From NCBI GenBank assembly GCA_041281825.1, contig CP166298.1:5394001-5458000 (forward strand): a stretch of 64,000 nt of DNA, in the 5' to 3' direction. Below the pieces are notes generated by a model that was given only the letters and a program-made list of their open reading frames with translations, made no database searches and was not told where the DNA came from. Each line of letters starts with the position of its first letter. The first letter of the stretch is position 1. The position numbers and the translations under genes are program-made. This stretch comes from Paenibacillus_D tarimensis_A (lineage in GTDB: Bacteria; Bacillota; Bacilli; Paenibacillales; Paenibacillaceae). Positions 54,198 through 62,790 of this stretch are shown piece after piece.

Positions 54198-54260
54198 CCC
54201 AGGTAGCAACAAGCCGCCGGCAACCTGTTGCTGTTATTTAACTATCGTATCCGATAGTGC
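54198..54260 (-). repeat. Cassette-type element 6
   Basis: Hairpin AGCAACAAG...CTGTTGCT (54205-54232) with loop GCCGCCGGC and end TTTAACTATCGTATCCGATA. Start motif not recognisable. It follows the CPCC gene. Confidence 0.6.
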
Positions 54261-54301
54261 AACAGTCGTTTCTCTTTACTCCAGAGATTTAATTCATTTT
54301 T

Positions 54302-54562
54302 TCAACGAGGTAAATTATTTTCGGAATACTCTTCATTGTACGGTTCCCTAACCGAATCTTTAAATTTCATCTCACAAGCCCCGAAATCCCTGTAATTTTC
54401 CCTTGCTTGGTTCAAAGATATATGGTTTGCGCCGATGTTTATTTCAGGCTTGTCATGAGCCACTTCGTCATACTGCCAAAAGCAAACTTCACAGATTTCA
54501 AAGAGAGCTTCTTCTCTGCTATCGAAAGTAAAATAGTCGCAACAAGGACACTGCACTCTCAC
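54302..54562 (-). CDS. CPCC family cysteine-rich protein
   Basis: 86 residues starting GTG: MRVQCPCCDYFTFDSR with the CPCC motif (residues 5-8) and a second pair CEVCFWQYDE (about 28-31). The four Cys could bind zinc. Members of this small family are common in accessory regions and have no proven function. GGGG at -17 is a weak ribosome site. Confidence 0.8.
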   Translation of the reverse strand: MRVQCPCCDYFTFDSREEALFEICEVCFWQYDEVAHDKPEINIGANHISLNQARENYRDFGACEMKFKDSVREPYNEEYSENNLPR

Positions 54563-54618
54563 TATTTTATAAGCCCCTTTCCTTATCAGTTCAACTTCGT
54601 CTAAATTAAAACTTTTTA

Positions 54619-54643
54619 CGCTAACCTGCCCGTTACTTCAACG
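54619..54643 (-). repeat. Cassette-type element 7, start half only
   Basis: CGCTAACCTGCCCGTTACTT followed by CAACGG; no hairpin or end motif follows. Lies between the gene at 54707 and the CPCC gene. Confidence 0.5.
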
Positions 54644-54706
54644 GTCAGGAGCACCATGCGGAATGAATTCCTTAAATAGATTGAAATTCATCGGAAGTAC
54701 GATTTT

Positions 54707-55309
54707 TCATTCTATATTCGTACCTCCCTCAAGTCTCCCATTCTGCAAATGCCTCGTTATCTTAGAGAAACGAAAAGGCAATCGTATAAACAACAATTCG
54801 ACAATGAACGAAAGGGCCATGATTGCAATGAGCAACATAATCCGGCTTGCCTCTACATTCAACAAGAATGGGTAAAAGATAAGTTCTGATACGTATATCA
54901 CCAAAAAGAAGTCTCTGCGAGTAGTTACAGTATTCAGTAATGCGGTTTGACCAGCTTGCTTAGCCATAGCGCCGAGACCGATAAAAGTCCAATAGGCCGA
55001 CAAAACGTGTAGTGCCAACATAGCTTGGGAGTATAACTGCAGCTTGAGCGGAGCAACAACAAATTCCGGAAAACTCACATTGTATGGCATAAACATCTCC
55101 GGAATAGACAGGAATATCATCGCAATCGAAACCCATTTTGCTTTGTTAAATACCGTTTGATACGCGCTCAAATGTTGGAATGCCGACGCGATCATAATAA
55201 ATCCGATAAAGTCTGGCAGCAGATCAAAAAATACAATACGGATATCCAAAAGGATAATTACAAATCCCCAGCCAAGCCGTCTAAATGCGCGGTACATCGA
55301 GGCATTCAT
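54707..55309 (-). CDS. Hypothetical integral membrane protein
   Basis: 200 residues with about five membrane helices, starting after RRLGWGFVIILLDIRI. A basic C-terminus (RFSKITRHLQNGRLEGG) is cytoplasmic. Its ATG overlaps the stop of the upstream gene by one base (TGATG), so the two form a unit. No family name recognised. Confidence 0.7.
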   Translation of the reverse strand: MNASMYRAFRRLGWGFVIILLDIRIVFFDLLPDFIGFIMIASAFQHLSAYQTVFNKAKWVSIAMIFLSIPEMFMPYNVSFPEFVVAPLKLQLYSQAMLALHVLSAYWTFIGLGAMAKQAGQTALLNTVTTRRDFFLVIYVSELIFYPFLLNVEASRIMLLIAIMALSFIVELLFIRLPFRFSKITRHLQNGRLEGGTNIE

Positions 55310-56124
55310 CAGAAATAACCTCCTGACCGGACCAATCGCTTCAACTGATGATCACTAAGATTAAGGTTGTGGTTTATTGGAACATATTCAATAACGGTTC
55401 GACCATCCTCCGTCAAGAAGTGCAGCATAATTTTCGATTGATATACTTCCAAGGCTGCCGGCTCGTTATCGGGAATTGACCATTGGTATGTGAACGCCAA
55501 ACGATCCCCTTGCACCAATTCTATAGGATAATCCAATGAATCAACAGGCTCTCCCGATAAATTTAACTCAAACCACGGCTTCAGCTTTTCGCTGAAGGTA
55601 AAATCCACTTTCTCTAGAGTGGCTTGTTTTGTCAGATTTACGACATAGCTTCCTTCTCCGCTGGAGGATGAACTCCCTGAAATAAAATCCACCAGTCCTT
55701 CTTCGGAGTTCCAAACGACATGAATCTCACCAATCGGAACCTTCTTAGGCTGTCCTTGATTGTAGTAAACCGTAACTTCATTTATTGTAATCGGCTCTTT
55801 GCTGTGCTGCTGGACTTCATCTGCTCTTAATTCCGCATATGCCTTCATCTCCGTATGATGGATGTGCTTGCGAGATTCATAAAATTCAAATCGAAGCTGC
55901 GGCAATTGCTCAATCTGAAGCCCCGTTACCTTATAATCAGCATTATTATTTTCCAAAAAAGTAAGTTCGATCCTTTCCCCCCAGTCGCCTCCGATCGTAA
56001 TATTGTGATGAAGAAACAAAGGCTCCGCCAGCTGCATGCTTAGATAATACCAAATATTGCCCGCCCAGCTCCCCAGAATCAGAAGCATAACGACCGGCCA
56101 TAAAATCTTTCTTTTCGATTTCAA
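55309..56124 (-). CDS. Hypothetical membrane-anchored protein
   Basis: 271 residues; one N-terminal helix (about 9-30), then an outer beta-rich domain with a Ser-rich loop (SGSSSSSGEG, about 155). First of a two-gene unit with the membrane protein at 54707; they may form a complex. No family recognised. AGGTGAAC precedes the ATG. Confidence 0.7.
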   Translation of the reverse strand: MKSKRKILWPVVMLLILGSWAGNIWYYLSMQLAEPLFLHHNITIGGDWGERIELTFLENNNADYKVTGLQIEQLPQLRFEFYESRKHIHHTEMKAYAELRADEVQQHSKEPITINEVTVYYNQGQPKKVPIGEIHVVWNSEEGLVDFISGSSSSSGEGSYVVNLTKQATLEKVDFTFSEKLKPWFELNLSGEPVDSLDYPIELVQGDRLAFTYQWSIPDNEPAALEVYQSKIMLHFLTEDGRTVIEYVPINHNLNLSDHQLKRLVRSGGYF

Positions 56125-56233
56125 TGCAAGTTCACCTCGTAATCATCAGGAGTGCTAATCATCTGATTTTAATCCTCATCTAACGTCAGCGCCTCTTCTA
56201 AACCGATTCAGATTGGATGATTCATTTACTATT

Positions 56234-56277
56234 GCGTTAAACTGCCCGTTAGCTTAATTGAATGGTTAAAAAACCAT
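56234..56277 (-). repeat. Cassette-type element 8, shortened
   Basis: Near-consensus start GTTAAACTGCCCGTTAGCTT followed by a small hairpin ATGGTT/AACCAT (56262-56277). The end motif is missing. Confidence 0.65.
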
Positions 56278-56449
56278 ATGTATCCAGTTTAAGACAGTTT
56301 CTCCTTTCCAACAACAACTTAAAGGGAATGCCTGTTGGGAAGGGACAATGTTCTTGTCTTCCGACAATTAAATATAAATCTTGTGCTATATGGTCCAATG
56401 ACACAAATCTACCCGCAATGATGAATCAATAATACCCCCCATTAGATTT
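56278..56449. other. Non-coding stretch between elements 8 and the long hairpin
   Basis: No intact gene. It includes a segment (56393-56434) that resembles the left half of the hairpin at 56450-56503. Confidence 0.3.
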
Positions 56450-56503
56450 ATTGACACAATAATCCCGCAATCATGAAGTTGATTGCAGGATTATTGTGTC
56501 AAT
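56450..56503. repeat. Long inverted repeat
   Basis: 16-bp perfect outer stem (ATTGACACAATAATCC and complement), one mismatch, 6-bp inner stem GCAATC/GATTGC and 8-base loop. Could be a terminator or the end of a lost mobile element. Confidence 0.7.
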
Positions 56504-56550
56504 AGCCGCTTACGTTGTACGACTGCCGTTGACTTGAAACTAGGGAGTTC

Positions 56551-56610
56551 TTATTGTATGGTAAGTACGGCATCAATAATGCCGTAATTTAAGGCTTCCT
56601 GATGTTTCAT
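56551..56610 (-). pseudogene. 3' remnant resembling ClpP
   Basis: The minus strand reads HQEALNYGIIDAVL then a stop. EEAxxYGIID-x-V is the usual C-terminal motif of the ClpP protease subunit. Only 19 codons remain. Confidence 0.4.
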
Positions 56611-56621
56611 CTAATTGTTAA

Positions 56622-56711
56622 TTAATCTATCCTGCCAAATAATTTAACGAGGCTGTTCATCCCGCGGAAGCCTCGTAATGGTGTTTTCTCTAAGCACTCG
56701 TTCTCCGTTAG
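56622..56711 (-). repeat. Cassette-type element 9
   Basis: Start TTAATCTATCCTGCC, hairpin ACGAGGCT/AGCCTCGT (56647-56676) with CCGCGG in the loop, end CACTCGTTCTCCGTTAG. A further start-like motif (CATCCCGTTACTTTAATCGG) reaches into the stop codon of the hydrolase gene. Confidence 0.7.
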
Positions 56712-56725
56712 TTGCATACATCCCG

Positions 56726-57559
56726 TTACTTTAATCGGTCATGAAAGAAATGAATGATTTCCTTCTTGACTTCATCCCACTTGCCTTTGAGAAAATGGTC
56801 TCCGTCGGGATACTCTACATACCTGTAGTCTTTATTGAGCTCGTCTAATTTTCGCGCAAAATCTCTGACTTGCTGTACAGGGGACATCCAGTCATTTCCA
56901 CCGTGGATTATTAATAACGGGGCATTTATTTCGTCGGCCCAATTAATAGGTGAGCGTTTCATGTACTCGTCCGTGTTTAAGTTGGGATCCCCCACTAAGC
57001 GCATAAGAATTTCCTTCATGTTTTCTCCGCGTTTTTGATAAAGGTCAGTTAAATCAGTCGGCCCGCTTACAACGACAGCAGCTTTAAGGTCTAGCTGTTT
57101 CCTAATCGCTAAATAAGTCATTAATCCACCCCTAGACTGACCGATCATGACTTTCCGATCAGTGTCTACATAAGGTAATTGTTTTGCTACCTCGACTAAA
57201 TTCAGCACGTCATGAATATCGTCGCCGCCCCACCGATCTTCCCCTTCTCCTCCGTCATTTCCCCTGTATTGAGAGGCAAGAACAACGTACCCTTTTCTCG
57301 CTAAAAAAGAAAAGAACGTTGATAATAGCGTGCTATTTATCAACGTTCGGTCTTCAGCTCCGCCTCGATTATAAATTAATAGCGGAGCTTTCTCCTTCAT
57401 TTCTTTAGGTTTTACAATGAAACCAACTACTTTGAGTCCATCGCTTCGATAATGAATTCGAAATGCTTCAGCATGATCTGAATGGTGGCTTGGCATCAGT
57501 TCGATTTGCTCTTGATACAAGATCGAACCGCTTTCTTGATTAATGCTGTCCGCCATCAT
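56726..57559 (-). CDS. Alpha/beta hydrolase, prolyl oligopeptidase-like (S9) family
   Basis: 277 residues from the ATG at 57559, which has AAAGGAGG five bases upstream; the 76-codon longer frame runs through the upstream element and is not coding. Nucleophile Ser in MIGQSRGGLMTYLA (about 125), Asp in IHGGNDWMSP (about 220), His in DGDHFLKG (about 253). An oxyanion region NRGGAEDRT is also seen. It probably cleaves small peptides or esters in the cytoplasm. The TAA stop is part of an element-9-type start motif. Confidence 0.87.
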   Translation of the reverse strand: MMADSINQESGSILYQEQIELMPSHHSDHAEAFRIHYRSDGLKVVGFIVKPKEMKEKAPLLIYNRGGAEDRTLINSTLLSTFFSFLARKGYVVLASQYRGNDGGEGEDRWGGDDIHDVLNLVEVAKQLPYVDTDRKVMIGQSRGGLMTYLAIRKQLDLKAAVVVSGPTDLTDLYQKRGENMKEILMRLVGDPNLNTDEYMKRSPINWADEINAPLLIIHGGNDWMSPVQQVRDFARKLDELNKDYRYVEYPDGDHFLKGKWDEVKKEIIHFFHDRLK

Positions 57560-57628
57560 TAGTCCTCCTTTCACTTTTACGATAAATCCATATTCTCCAT
57601 TCTCAAAAAAATCCCTTTTTGTATTGAA

Positions 57629-57710
57629 CATTACTGCCCGTTTGCGTAACGAAGGGCTGCCGCGCGGCAGCTCTTTTGGTATTGAACTATCGTCTTCGTT
57701 TAGCGTAACG
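57629..57710 (-). repeat. Cassette-type element 10 (complete)
   Basis: Start TTACTGCCCGTTTGCGTAAC, hairpin AAGGGCTGCCGC/GCGGCAGCTCTT (57652-57675), end ATTGAACTATCGTCTTCGTT then TAGCGTAACG, adjoining the sigma stop codon at 57712. Confidence 0.85.
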
Positions 57711-57711
57711 A

Positions 57712-58659
57712 TTAATCGGCCGACTCTCTGGGAACTCCGAGTTTTTCCGATGCTGCCTCCATGAACTCTGGACAGAAGCAATAACATTTTATCCCAACGA
57801 TACGATTATCCTCGGTTTCGATTGTTAAAACTTCATTTAGTGCAATGGGCTCTCCCATTGCAATTGTTTTGTAAAAGGCCACAGCAGTTTTTTCCCAAAG
57901 ATTAATCATAACAGCCATCAGATCACTTCGTTGATAATGTGACGGGTTGTGGGACGCCTTCATGATCGTGTCACGACCAAATTCTTTACTGGACTGTGTC
58001 ACAAAACTAAAGACGGCATTTTCAGCCAACAAGCCGGCAATTCCATTGAAATCTCGCTCGTTAAAGAAGTCAACGTATTTCTGAACAATATTCGCATCGG
58101 GTTGACCATGGGTTTGCTCCTTGGGAATCTCTGATGCAACAAGCTTACGAAGTGTACTTCTCCCCCGAAACAGCGCGGCTTGGACAGCACCTTCGGTGGT
58201 ACCTATGACTTCAGCAGCTTCACTGGCCGTAAATCGGAACGCATCCATCAAAACTACCGCTGCGGATTGTTTTGGCGGGAGATATTGCAACAGATATTCA
58301 ATGGCTTCATAAACGTCAAAGAGATCAGATGGATCATTCGTGGAGTATTGTTCATCCGTGTAATCTTCAAACTTTATTCTTTGTTGTCTTCTACAAATAT
58401 CGATCCAATGGTTAGTGGCTACACGAAAAAGGTACGACTTTGGGTGCAAGATTTGTGTGCGAATGGAAAGAGCAGACAATGAAGTAAAGCTTTTCATTAT
58501 TGTGTCCTGATATAAATCTTCCCCATCCCAAGGGTCCCCCGTTATTTTCCGGCAATAATTCCAAAGTTCAACCTGAAAAGGTGCAATGATCTCCCAGAAT
58601 CGATCAAACATTGGGCGAGTGTCGGTCCCTAATAATTGTAATTGCGTTTGCTCGCTCAT
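57712..58659 (-). CDS. ECF-type sigma factor with SnoaL-like C-terminal domain
   Basis: 315 residues. Region 2 (LWNYCRKITGDPWDGEDLYQ), region 4 (TASEAAEVIGTTEGAVQAAL), then a SnoaL-like domain (about 195-310: IVQKYVDFFNERDFNGIAGL). Sigma factors of this build have no separate anti-sigma; the fused domain senses a small molecule. Similar N-terminal half to the sigma at 48876 (both have FRVATNHWIDICR-like helices), so the two are related. Confidence 0.88.
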   Translation of the reverse strand: MSEQTQLQLLGTDTRPMFDRFWEIIAPFQVELWNYCRKITGDPWDGEDLYQDTIMKSFTSLSALSIRTQILHPKSYLFRVATNHWIDICRRQQRIKFEDYTDEQYSTNDPSDLFDVYEAIEYLLQYLPPKQSAAVVLMDAFRFTASEAAEVIGTTEGAVQAALFRGRSTLRKLVASEIPKEQTHGQPDANIVQKYVDFFNERDFNGIAGLLAENAVFSFVTQSSKEFGRDTIMKASHNPSHYQRSDLMAVMINLWEKTAVAFYKTIAMGEPIALNEVLTIETEDNRIVGIKCYCFCPEFMEAASEKLGVPRESAD

Positions 58660-58741
58660 TTACTATCCCTCCTCATCTTCTTCCTATAGGTTTAGACGAA
58701 TAAAATCTAATATTCTTTACGGGTAATCTACAAAAATTATG

Positions 58742-58813
58742 TTAATCTGCCCGTTACTTCAATGAAAGAGCAGACTACCGCGGCGGTCTGCTCTTCTTAA
58801 CTATCGTACCCGT
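58742..58813 (-). repeat. Cassette-type element 11, interrupted by IS110
   Basis: Start TTAATCTGCCCGTTACTTCA, hairpin AGAGCAGAC...GTCTGCTCT (58766-58795) with ACCGCGGC in the loop, end TTAACTATCGTACCCGT. The end motif breaks off exactly where the IS110 leader begins. Confidence 0.8.
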
Positions 58814-60300
58814 CGTATTATGAGGTTAACCAGTTTTTACTGGTTGACCACTTTGTTTAAGTGGTGTATTTATCGGTAGCCGGGGCAGATCGATCGTACC
58901 CCTGGGAATACATCCCGTAGCTAAAACTGATCGCCCCCTACTTGTAGAAACCATGTTTAAGCTGGTTGGGACTTAGATCCCGCATAACAAGCGATGTTAT
59001 GGAACTATGAGCAGTATGTGGGGGTTACCGGCAATCATTCTAACTAAGAAAGGGAGAATCTCATGAATCCAGTCATCGGCCTGGATATTTCAAAAGGACG
59101 AAGCGATGGTCAGGCGTTTCTAGACAAAGGACAGCCCTGCGGTAAAGCCTTTAGTTTTCTCCATACCCAGGAAGGACTTCAGGATCTCTTAAACGTTATT
59201 ACAGACGTTCGGAATAAGACGGGGAACTTACCCCCCGTCATCTTAGAATCTACTGGGCATTACCATCAGGCGGTTATCCAATTCCTCGAAGAACAAGATA
59301 TCTTATTCTTGGTGGTCAACCCTCTTATCTCCAACCAAGCAAAGAAATCGAGTCTTCGGAAGGTAAAAACTGATGCTGTGGATGCATATCAACTTGGCGA
59401 GCTTTACTACAAAGAAGAATTCAAGCCACACAAGCAAAGAGGTGTTCAACTGTTAAATCTTCGTCACCTGACACGTCAGTATGAATCCCTTACCCATATG
59501 TATGTTCAAGCTAAATTACATTTTCAAGCTGTGTTAGATCAGGTTTTTCCCGATTATAAAGGGATCTTTGGGGACCTGTATTCAAAAGTTTCACTCTAAA
59601 GCCATTATTAAAGCTGGGGAGGCTAAGCTCACGGATAAGATTGCGTATCTCTGCCCTAGCCGTTCCGACCGTTGGGCCAACGAGAAAGCCAAGCTTATTA
59701 TGAATGCTGCGATGAACAATCCTTTTCAAAAAACAGCTTACACCAGCCATCTCATTAGCCTGGAGTTGTACATTGACTTACTCCTTCAGTACCAAGAGCA
59801 TCTATCCCACCTTGAAAATCAGATCGATGCTCTTGCAGAAGAAGTAGAAGAATATAAGATTATCCAATCGATTCCTGGGATCGGAAGCAAAATCGCGGCA
59901 ACGATTCTGTCCGAGATCGGGGAAATCCATCGGTTTAATCACGCAAAGAAGTTAGTAGCATTTGCAGGAATCGACCCCAGTGTTTTTAAGTCGGGGAAGT
60001 TTTCTGCTACGGAGAATCGCATCACAAAGCGAGGCTCTAAAAAACTGCGACACGCCTTATATCTCGCCGTCTTATGTGGGTTGAAGAACTCCAGGAATAA
60101 GAAGTTGCGGACATTTTACGATAAAAAGCGTGAAGAAGGAAAACCATATCGTGTAGCACAAGTTGCCTGTATAAACAAGCTCCTTCACTGGATTTATTCA
60201 ATCTTAGTAAGAAAAGAGCCTTTCCTAGATTCGGTTTAAACACCATAACTCTCATCGGGATGAAAAACCTTCCAGCATGAATTAGGAGGGTTCTTAAGCA
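58814..60300 (+). mobile_element. IS110-family insertion sequence (defective transposase)
   Basis: About 245 bp of structured non-coding leader (hairpins AACCAG...CTGGTT and CCACTT...AAGTGG at 58838-58880) precede a transposase frame. This leader position is where IS110 elements encode their bridge RNA. The left boundary is set by the broken element 11; the right boundary is approximate because IS110 elements lack terminal repeats. Confidence 0.7.
59063..60239 (+). pseudogene. IS110 family transposase, internally deleted
   Basis: Frame 1 (59063-59599) gives the N-terminal RuvC-like DEDD domain: VIGLDISKGRSDG (Asp), ILESTGHYHQ (Glu), KVKTDAVDAYQLGEL (Asp-Asp). Frame 2 (59568-60239) gives the Transposase_20 domain: IQSIPGIGSKIAATILSEIG and FAGIDPSV with the catalytic Ser in SGKF region. 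At the junction near 59590 a short stretch (the usual FPT segment) is missing and the frame changes. No single full protein can be made. Confidence 0.88.
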
Positions 60301-60623
60301 TGCCCATTTTTAGTATAAGGCTTAAATTGAAAGATTTTAAGAGAAAAATGTTGACAACCTATTAGCTGGTTTTTGTTTAGTGACATTCCAGCCAGTCCTA
60401 GTTGTTGAATTTCAAATTTAAGGTTAAACTCCGGTAAGCTGTCTAATAATGACATCCCCATTCTTGTTCAGTATCACGTGCGGAGGCAATTCGCCAAGCG
60501 GGGCCGGCAGAGATGGTGCTTTAACGAGAAGATGCCGATATATAAAACTGCCAGCTTCCCGCTTATGAGGGATGGGGCAATTTGTGATTGTTAACACTTC
60601 CGCAGATTTCCTTTTCGCCACAT
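60240..60623. other. Stretch between IS110 and isomerase gene
   Basis: Includes a minus-strand frame (60424-60666) whose end reads LPPHVILNKNGDVIIRQLTG; it overlaps the terminator hairpin at its start and lacks a ribosome site. It may be a remnant of an unknown gene. Confidence 0.3.
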
Positions 60624-60648
60624 AAAAAAGCCCGCCGCCACGGCAGGC
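60624..60648 (-). terminator. Terminator after isomerase gene
   Basis: Stem GCCTGCC/GGCGGGC followed on the minus strand by TTTTTT, just 10 bp past the stop. Confidence 0.8.
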
Positions 60649-60656
60649 CCACAGGC

Positions 60657-61421
60657 TTATAGCCATTCACTATACGCAGCAGCCATTCGCTGCAAACTTT
60701 CCACCGGATCTCCTGCCGTAAAATACTCCAGGCCTACATACCCTTGATACCCGGCTTCTGTCAACCGCCTAAAAATGTACGGGTAATGAAGCTCACCCTC
60801 ACCGAGCTCACCTCGGCCCGGATTGCCCGCCGAATGAATATGCCCGACCCGCTCCAGCATACGGAGCAGATTCGTCGTCACATGCCCTTCGGTAATCTGT
60901 TGATGGTAAATATCGAAGAGCATTTGCACTTGCGGATGACGGACTTCCTGCAGAATATCCCAAGCCTCCTGGGAGTAGGACAAAAAATAGCCGGGATGAT
61001 CGATAAGGGTATTCAGCGATTCTACGGCCAGCGTCACACCGGTCCCCTCCAGCAGAGGAAGGCTCGCACGGAGTCCTTCTACTAAGCTCCGCCGCTGCTC
61101 CTCCCGGGGTACACCGGCTCGCTCACTGCCCACAGTCAAGATGAGCGTTCGGCACTGCAGTCGCTTCGCCACCTCCAGCGTTTCTTTCAATCCATCCAGA
61201 TAAGCCGAACGTGCGGAGGGCTCTGTCAGATTCGCTTGCTTCACACAGAAGGCACTGAGCGATAAATCCAGTTCCTGTACCAGCTTCGTCATCAGACCTA
61301 AGTCCTTCTTCTCCCAGCCCCAGAACTCGAAGGCCCGGAAGCCCTCTTCCTTCACCTTACGAAGACTGTCTTCCAATCCTAACCCGCGAAACACGGAATC
61401 GATACATACCGATAGCTTCAC
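60657..61421 (-). CDS. Sugar isomerase/epimerase, hydroxypyruvate isomerase-like TIM barrel
   Basis: 254 residues of an AP-endonuclease-2-type barrel. FEFWGWEKKD near residue 33, VESLNTLIDHPGYFL (metal Glu, about 140), MLFDIYHQQITEGHV (Asp, His, about 175), HIHSAGNPGRGELGEGELHY (about 200) and VGLEYF at the end. The last two motifs are characteristic of Hyi (hydroxypyruvate to tartronate semialdehyde). Other sugar isomerases of the fold remain possible. GC-rich compared with neighbours and without a cassette element of its own, so it belongs with the older sugar-utilisation genes, like the GH2 remnant upstream. Confidence 0.85.
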   Translation of the reverse strand: MKLSVCIDSVFRGLGLEDSLRKVKEEGFRAFEFWGWEKKDLGLMTKLVQELDLSLSAFCVKQANLTEPSARSAYLDGLKETLEVAKRLQCRTLILTVGSERAGVPREEQRRSLVEGLRASLPLLEGTGVTLAVESLNTLIDHPGYFLSYSQEAWDILQEVRHPQVQMLFDIYHQQITEGHVTTNLLRMLERVGHIHSAGNPGRGELGEGELHYPYIFRRLTEAGYQGYVGLEYFTAGDPVESLQRMAAAYSEWL

Positions 61422-61454
61422 ACGTTACAACCTCCCATACAGCACGGCTCCAGC

Positions 61455-61880
61455 CTACTTTGTAAACCGGAACCAGCCAAAATCGGAATTCGAGCCCGGC
61501 AGGAAGAGAAAGGTCACCTTCTGCATCCCCTTCACATGGGTCCAATGAAAGGCTTGCTCCTCATATCCCTCGGTCCTTACGAATTCGACCAATTGCTGTC
61601 GTTTTCCTTCCGGACTCGTGAAGCGAAGTTGAATCGTGTTCTTCTCAATCGGTGTTCTGCCGTAACGACAAGCTTCGCGGCACCTTCGCCCCCAAAATCC
61701 ATTTGTTCGAACTCCAAAGAAACGTTATTGCCGATCCCTCAACGCTATGCTCCTGAACAAGAAAGGAATCCCCATAAATGCGATCGCATGCCGCCACTGC
61801 ATTATGCTCAAAGGCCGATTCTGCGGTTGGAAGGAAAAGTCCTTGATGTGCACCTTCTTCCGGAGGTACGGAAAAAGTAT
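61455..61880 (-). pseudogene. 3' remnant of a GH2-type glycosidase with CBM6-like domain
   Basis: Several frames together give DRIYGDSFLVQEHSVEGIGN, NVSLEFEQMDFGGEGAAKLV, then NTIQLRFTSPEGKRQQLVEF and GMQKVTFLFLPGSNSDFGWF with a stop at 61455. This is a CBM6-like beta-sandwich as found at the end of large beta-galactosidase-type (GH2) enzymes. Frame changes near 61665 and 61825 and the loss of everything upstream make it non-functional. The exact parent enzyme is uncertain. Confidence 0.7.
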
Positions 61881-61906
61881 TTAGTCCAGTATTTGCGGTT
61901 ACGTGG

Positions 61907-61983
61907 AAAAAGCAGCTGGAATGACCGGCTGCCTTTTCATTGTGTTTATTAAGCTATATTAAACTAGCGTGCCCGTTAGCTTA
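61907..61983 (-). repeat. Cassette-type element 12 (start half lost)
   Basis: Hairpin AAAAAGCAGCTGG/CCGGCTGCCTTTT (61907-61936) and end TTAAACTAGCGTGCCCGTTA then GCTTAA, right at the stop codon of the adenylate kinase gene. The start side has been replaced by the GH2 remnant. Confidence 0.65.
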
Positions 61984-61986
61984 AAG

Positions 61987-62631
61987 CTATGTACTGAAAA
62001 AACTAAGAATATCAGTTGTAACCCGATTCAAATTCTGAGAACCGTCGATTGTTTGTAAAATGCCCCTCTTTTGATAAAACTCAACAAGTTTATTGGTAAG
62101 TTCCTTGTTTACTCTTAATCGCTCGATAACAGTTTCCTCCTTGTCATCTTCGCGTTGAACTAAAGGCTCTTTGCAGGAATCACATATGTCATTCACTTTA
62201 GGAGGATTATGAACAATGTGATAGGGACTGCCGCAACCCAAGCATACCCTTCTACCAGTCAACCGTTCAACAAGAATGTCTTCACTAACATGAATAAAGA
62301 ATACATGATTAATTTTCATTGCATGAGCGTCTAAATATTCTTCTAAGGCATTAGCTTGGATTTCATTTCTTGGAAATCCGTCTAGCAAAAAACCATCGTG
62401 ACAATCTGGTTGATTCAAGCGTTGAAGAGCAATTCCAATCGTAACTTCATCAGGAACCAATTCGCCCTTGCTCATATAATCCTTAGCCAATATTCCTAAC
62501 TCACTTTTTTCTTTGTACGCGGCTCTGAACAAATCACCTGTGGAAATGTGAGGTATACTTTGATGTTCCGCAATAATCTTAGATTGGGTACCTTTACCTA
62601 CTCCGGGCAAACCTAGCATAATAATGTTCAT
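61987..62631 (-). CDS. adk: Adenylate kinase (probable extra copy)
   Basis: 214 residues. P-loop GLPGVGKGT (about 7-15), ISTGDLFRAAY, LLDGFPRNEIQANAL, LID start TGRRVCLGCGSPYH and second Cys pair DICDSC, so a zinc-type LID as in Gram-positive enzymes, and RLRVNKELTNKL. The reaction is ATP + AMP = 2 ADP. The housekeeping gene normally sits in the ribosomal-protein operon (secY-adk-map); this one lies alone among accessory genes, so it is likely a divergent paralogue. Its stop codon is directly followed by element 12. Confidence 0.85.
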   Translation of the reverse strand: MNIIMLGLPGVGKGTQSKIIAEHQSIPHISTGDLFRAAYKEKSELGILAKDYMSKGELVPDEVTIGIALQRLNQPDCHDGFLLDGFPRNEIQANALEEYLDAHAMKINHVFFIHVSEDILVERLTGRRVCLGCGSPYHIVHNPPKVNDICDSCKEPLVQREDDKEETVIERLRVNKELTNKLVEFYQKRGILQTIDGSQNLNRVTTDILSFFST

Positions 62632-62704
62632 TGGCAGACCCCTTCCGCATTATCAGATGGTATAAGTATACTGTATCTCCTGCTATTTCCGAAATAACTA
62701 TCAG

Positions 62705-62785
62705 CGTAAACTGCCCGTTTTAGCGGAGTCAGGCCGCCGATCAAATTCAACTGCGGCCTTATTGCTCTTGTTTTTCGTTAGCGCA
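62705..62785 (-). repeat. Cassette-type element 13
   Basis: Start GCGTAAACTGCCCGTTTTAG, hairpin AGGCCGC/GCGGCCT (62731-62759), end TTTTTCGTTAGCGCAG, 6 bases past the stop of the acetyltransferase gene. Confidence 0.75.
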
Positions 62786-62790
62786 GAGGA

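Noticed and set aside
57560..57787. N-terminal 76-codon extension of the hydrolase
   Set aside because: It would be translated from inside cassette element 10 and the sigma gene end; the AGGAGG-supported start is at 57559.
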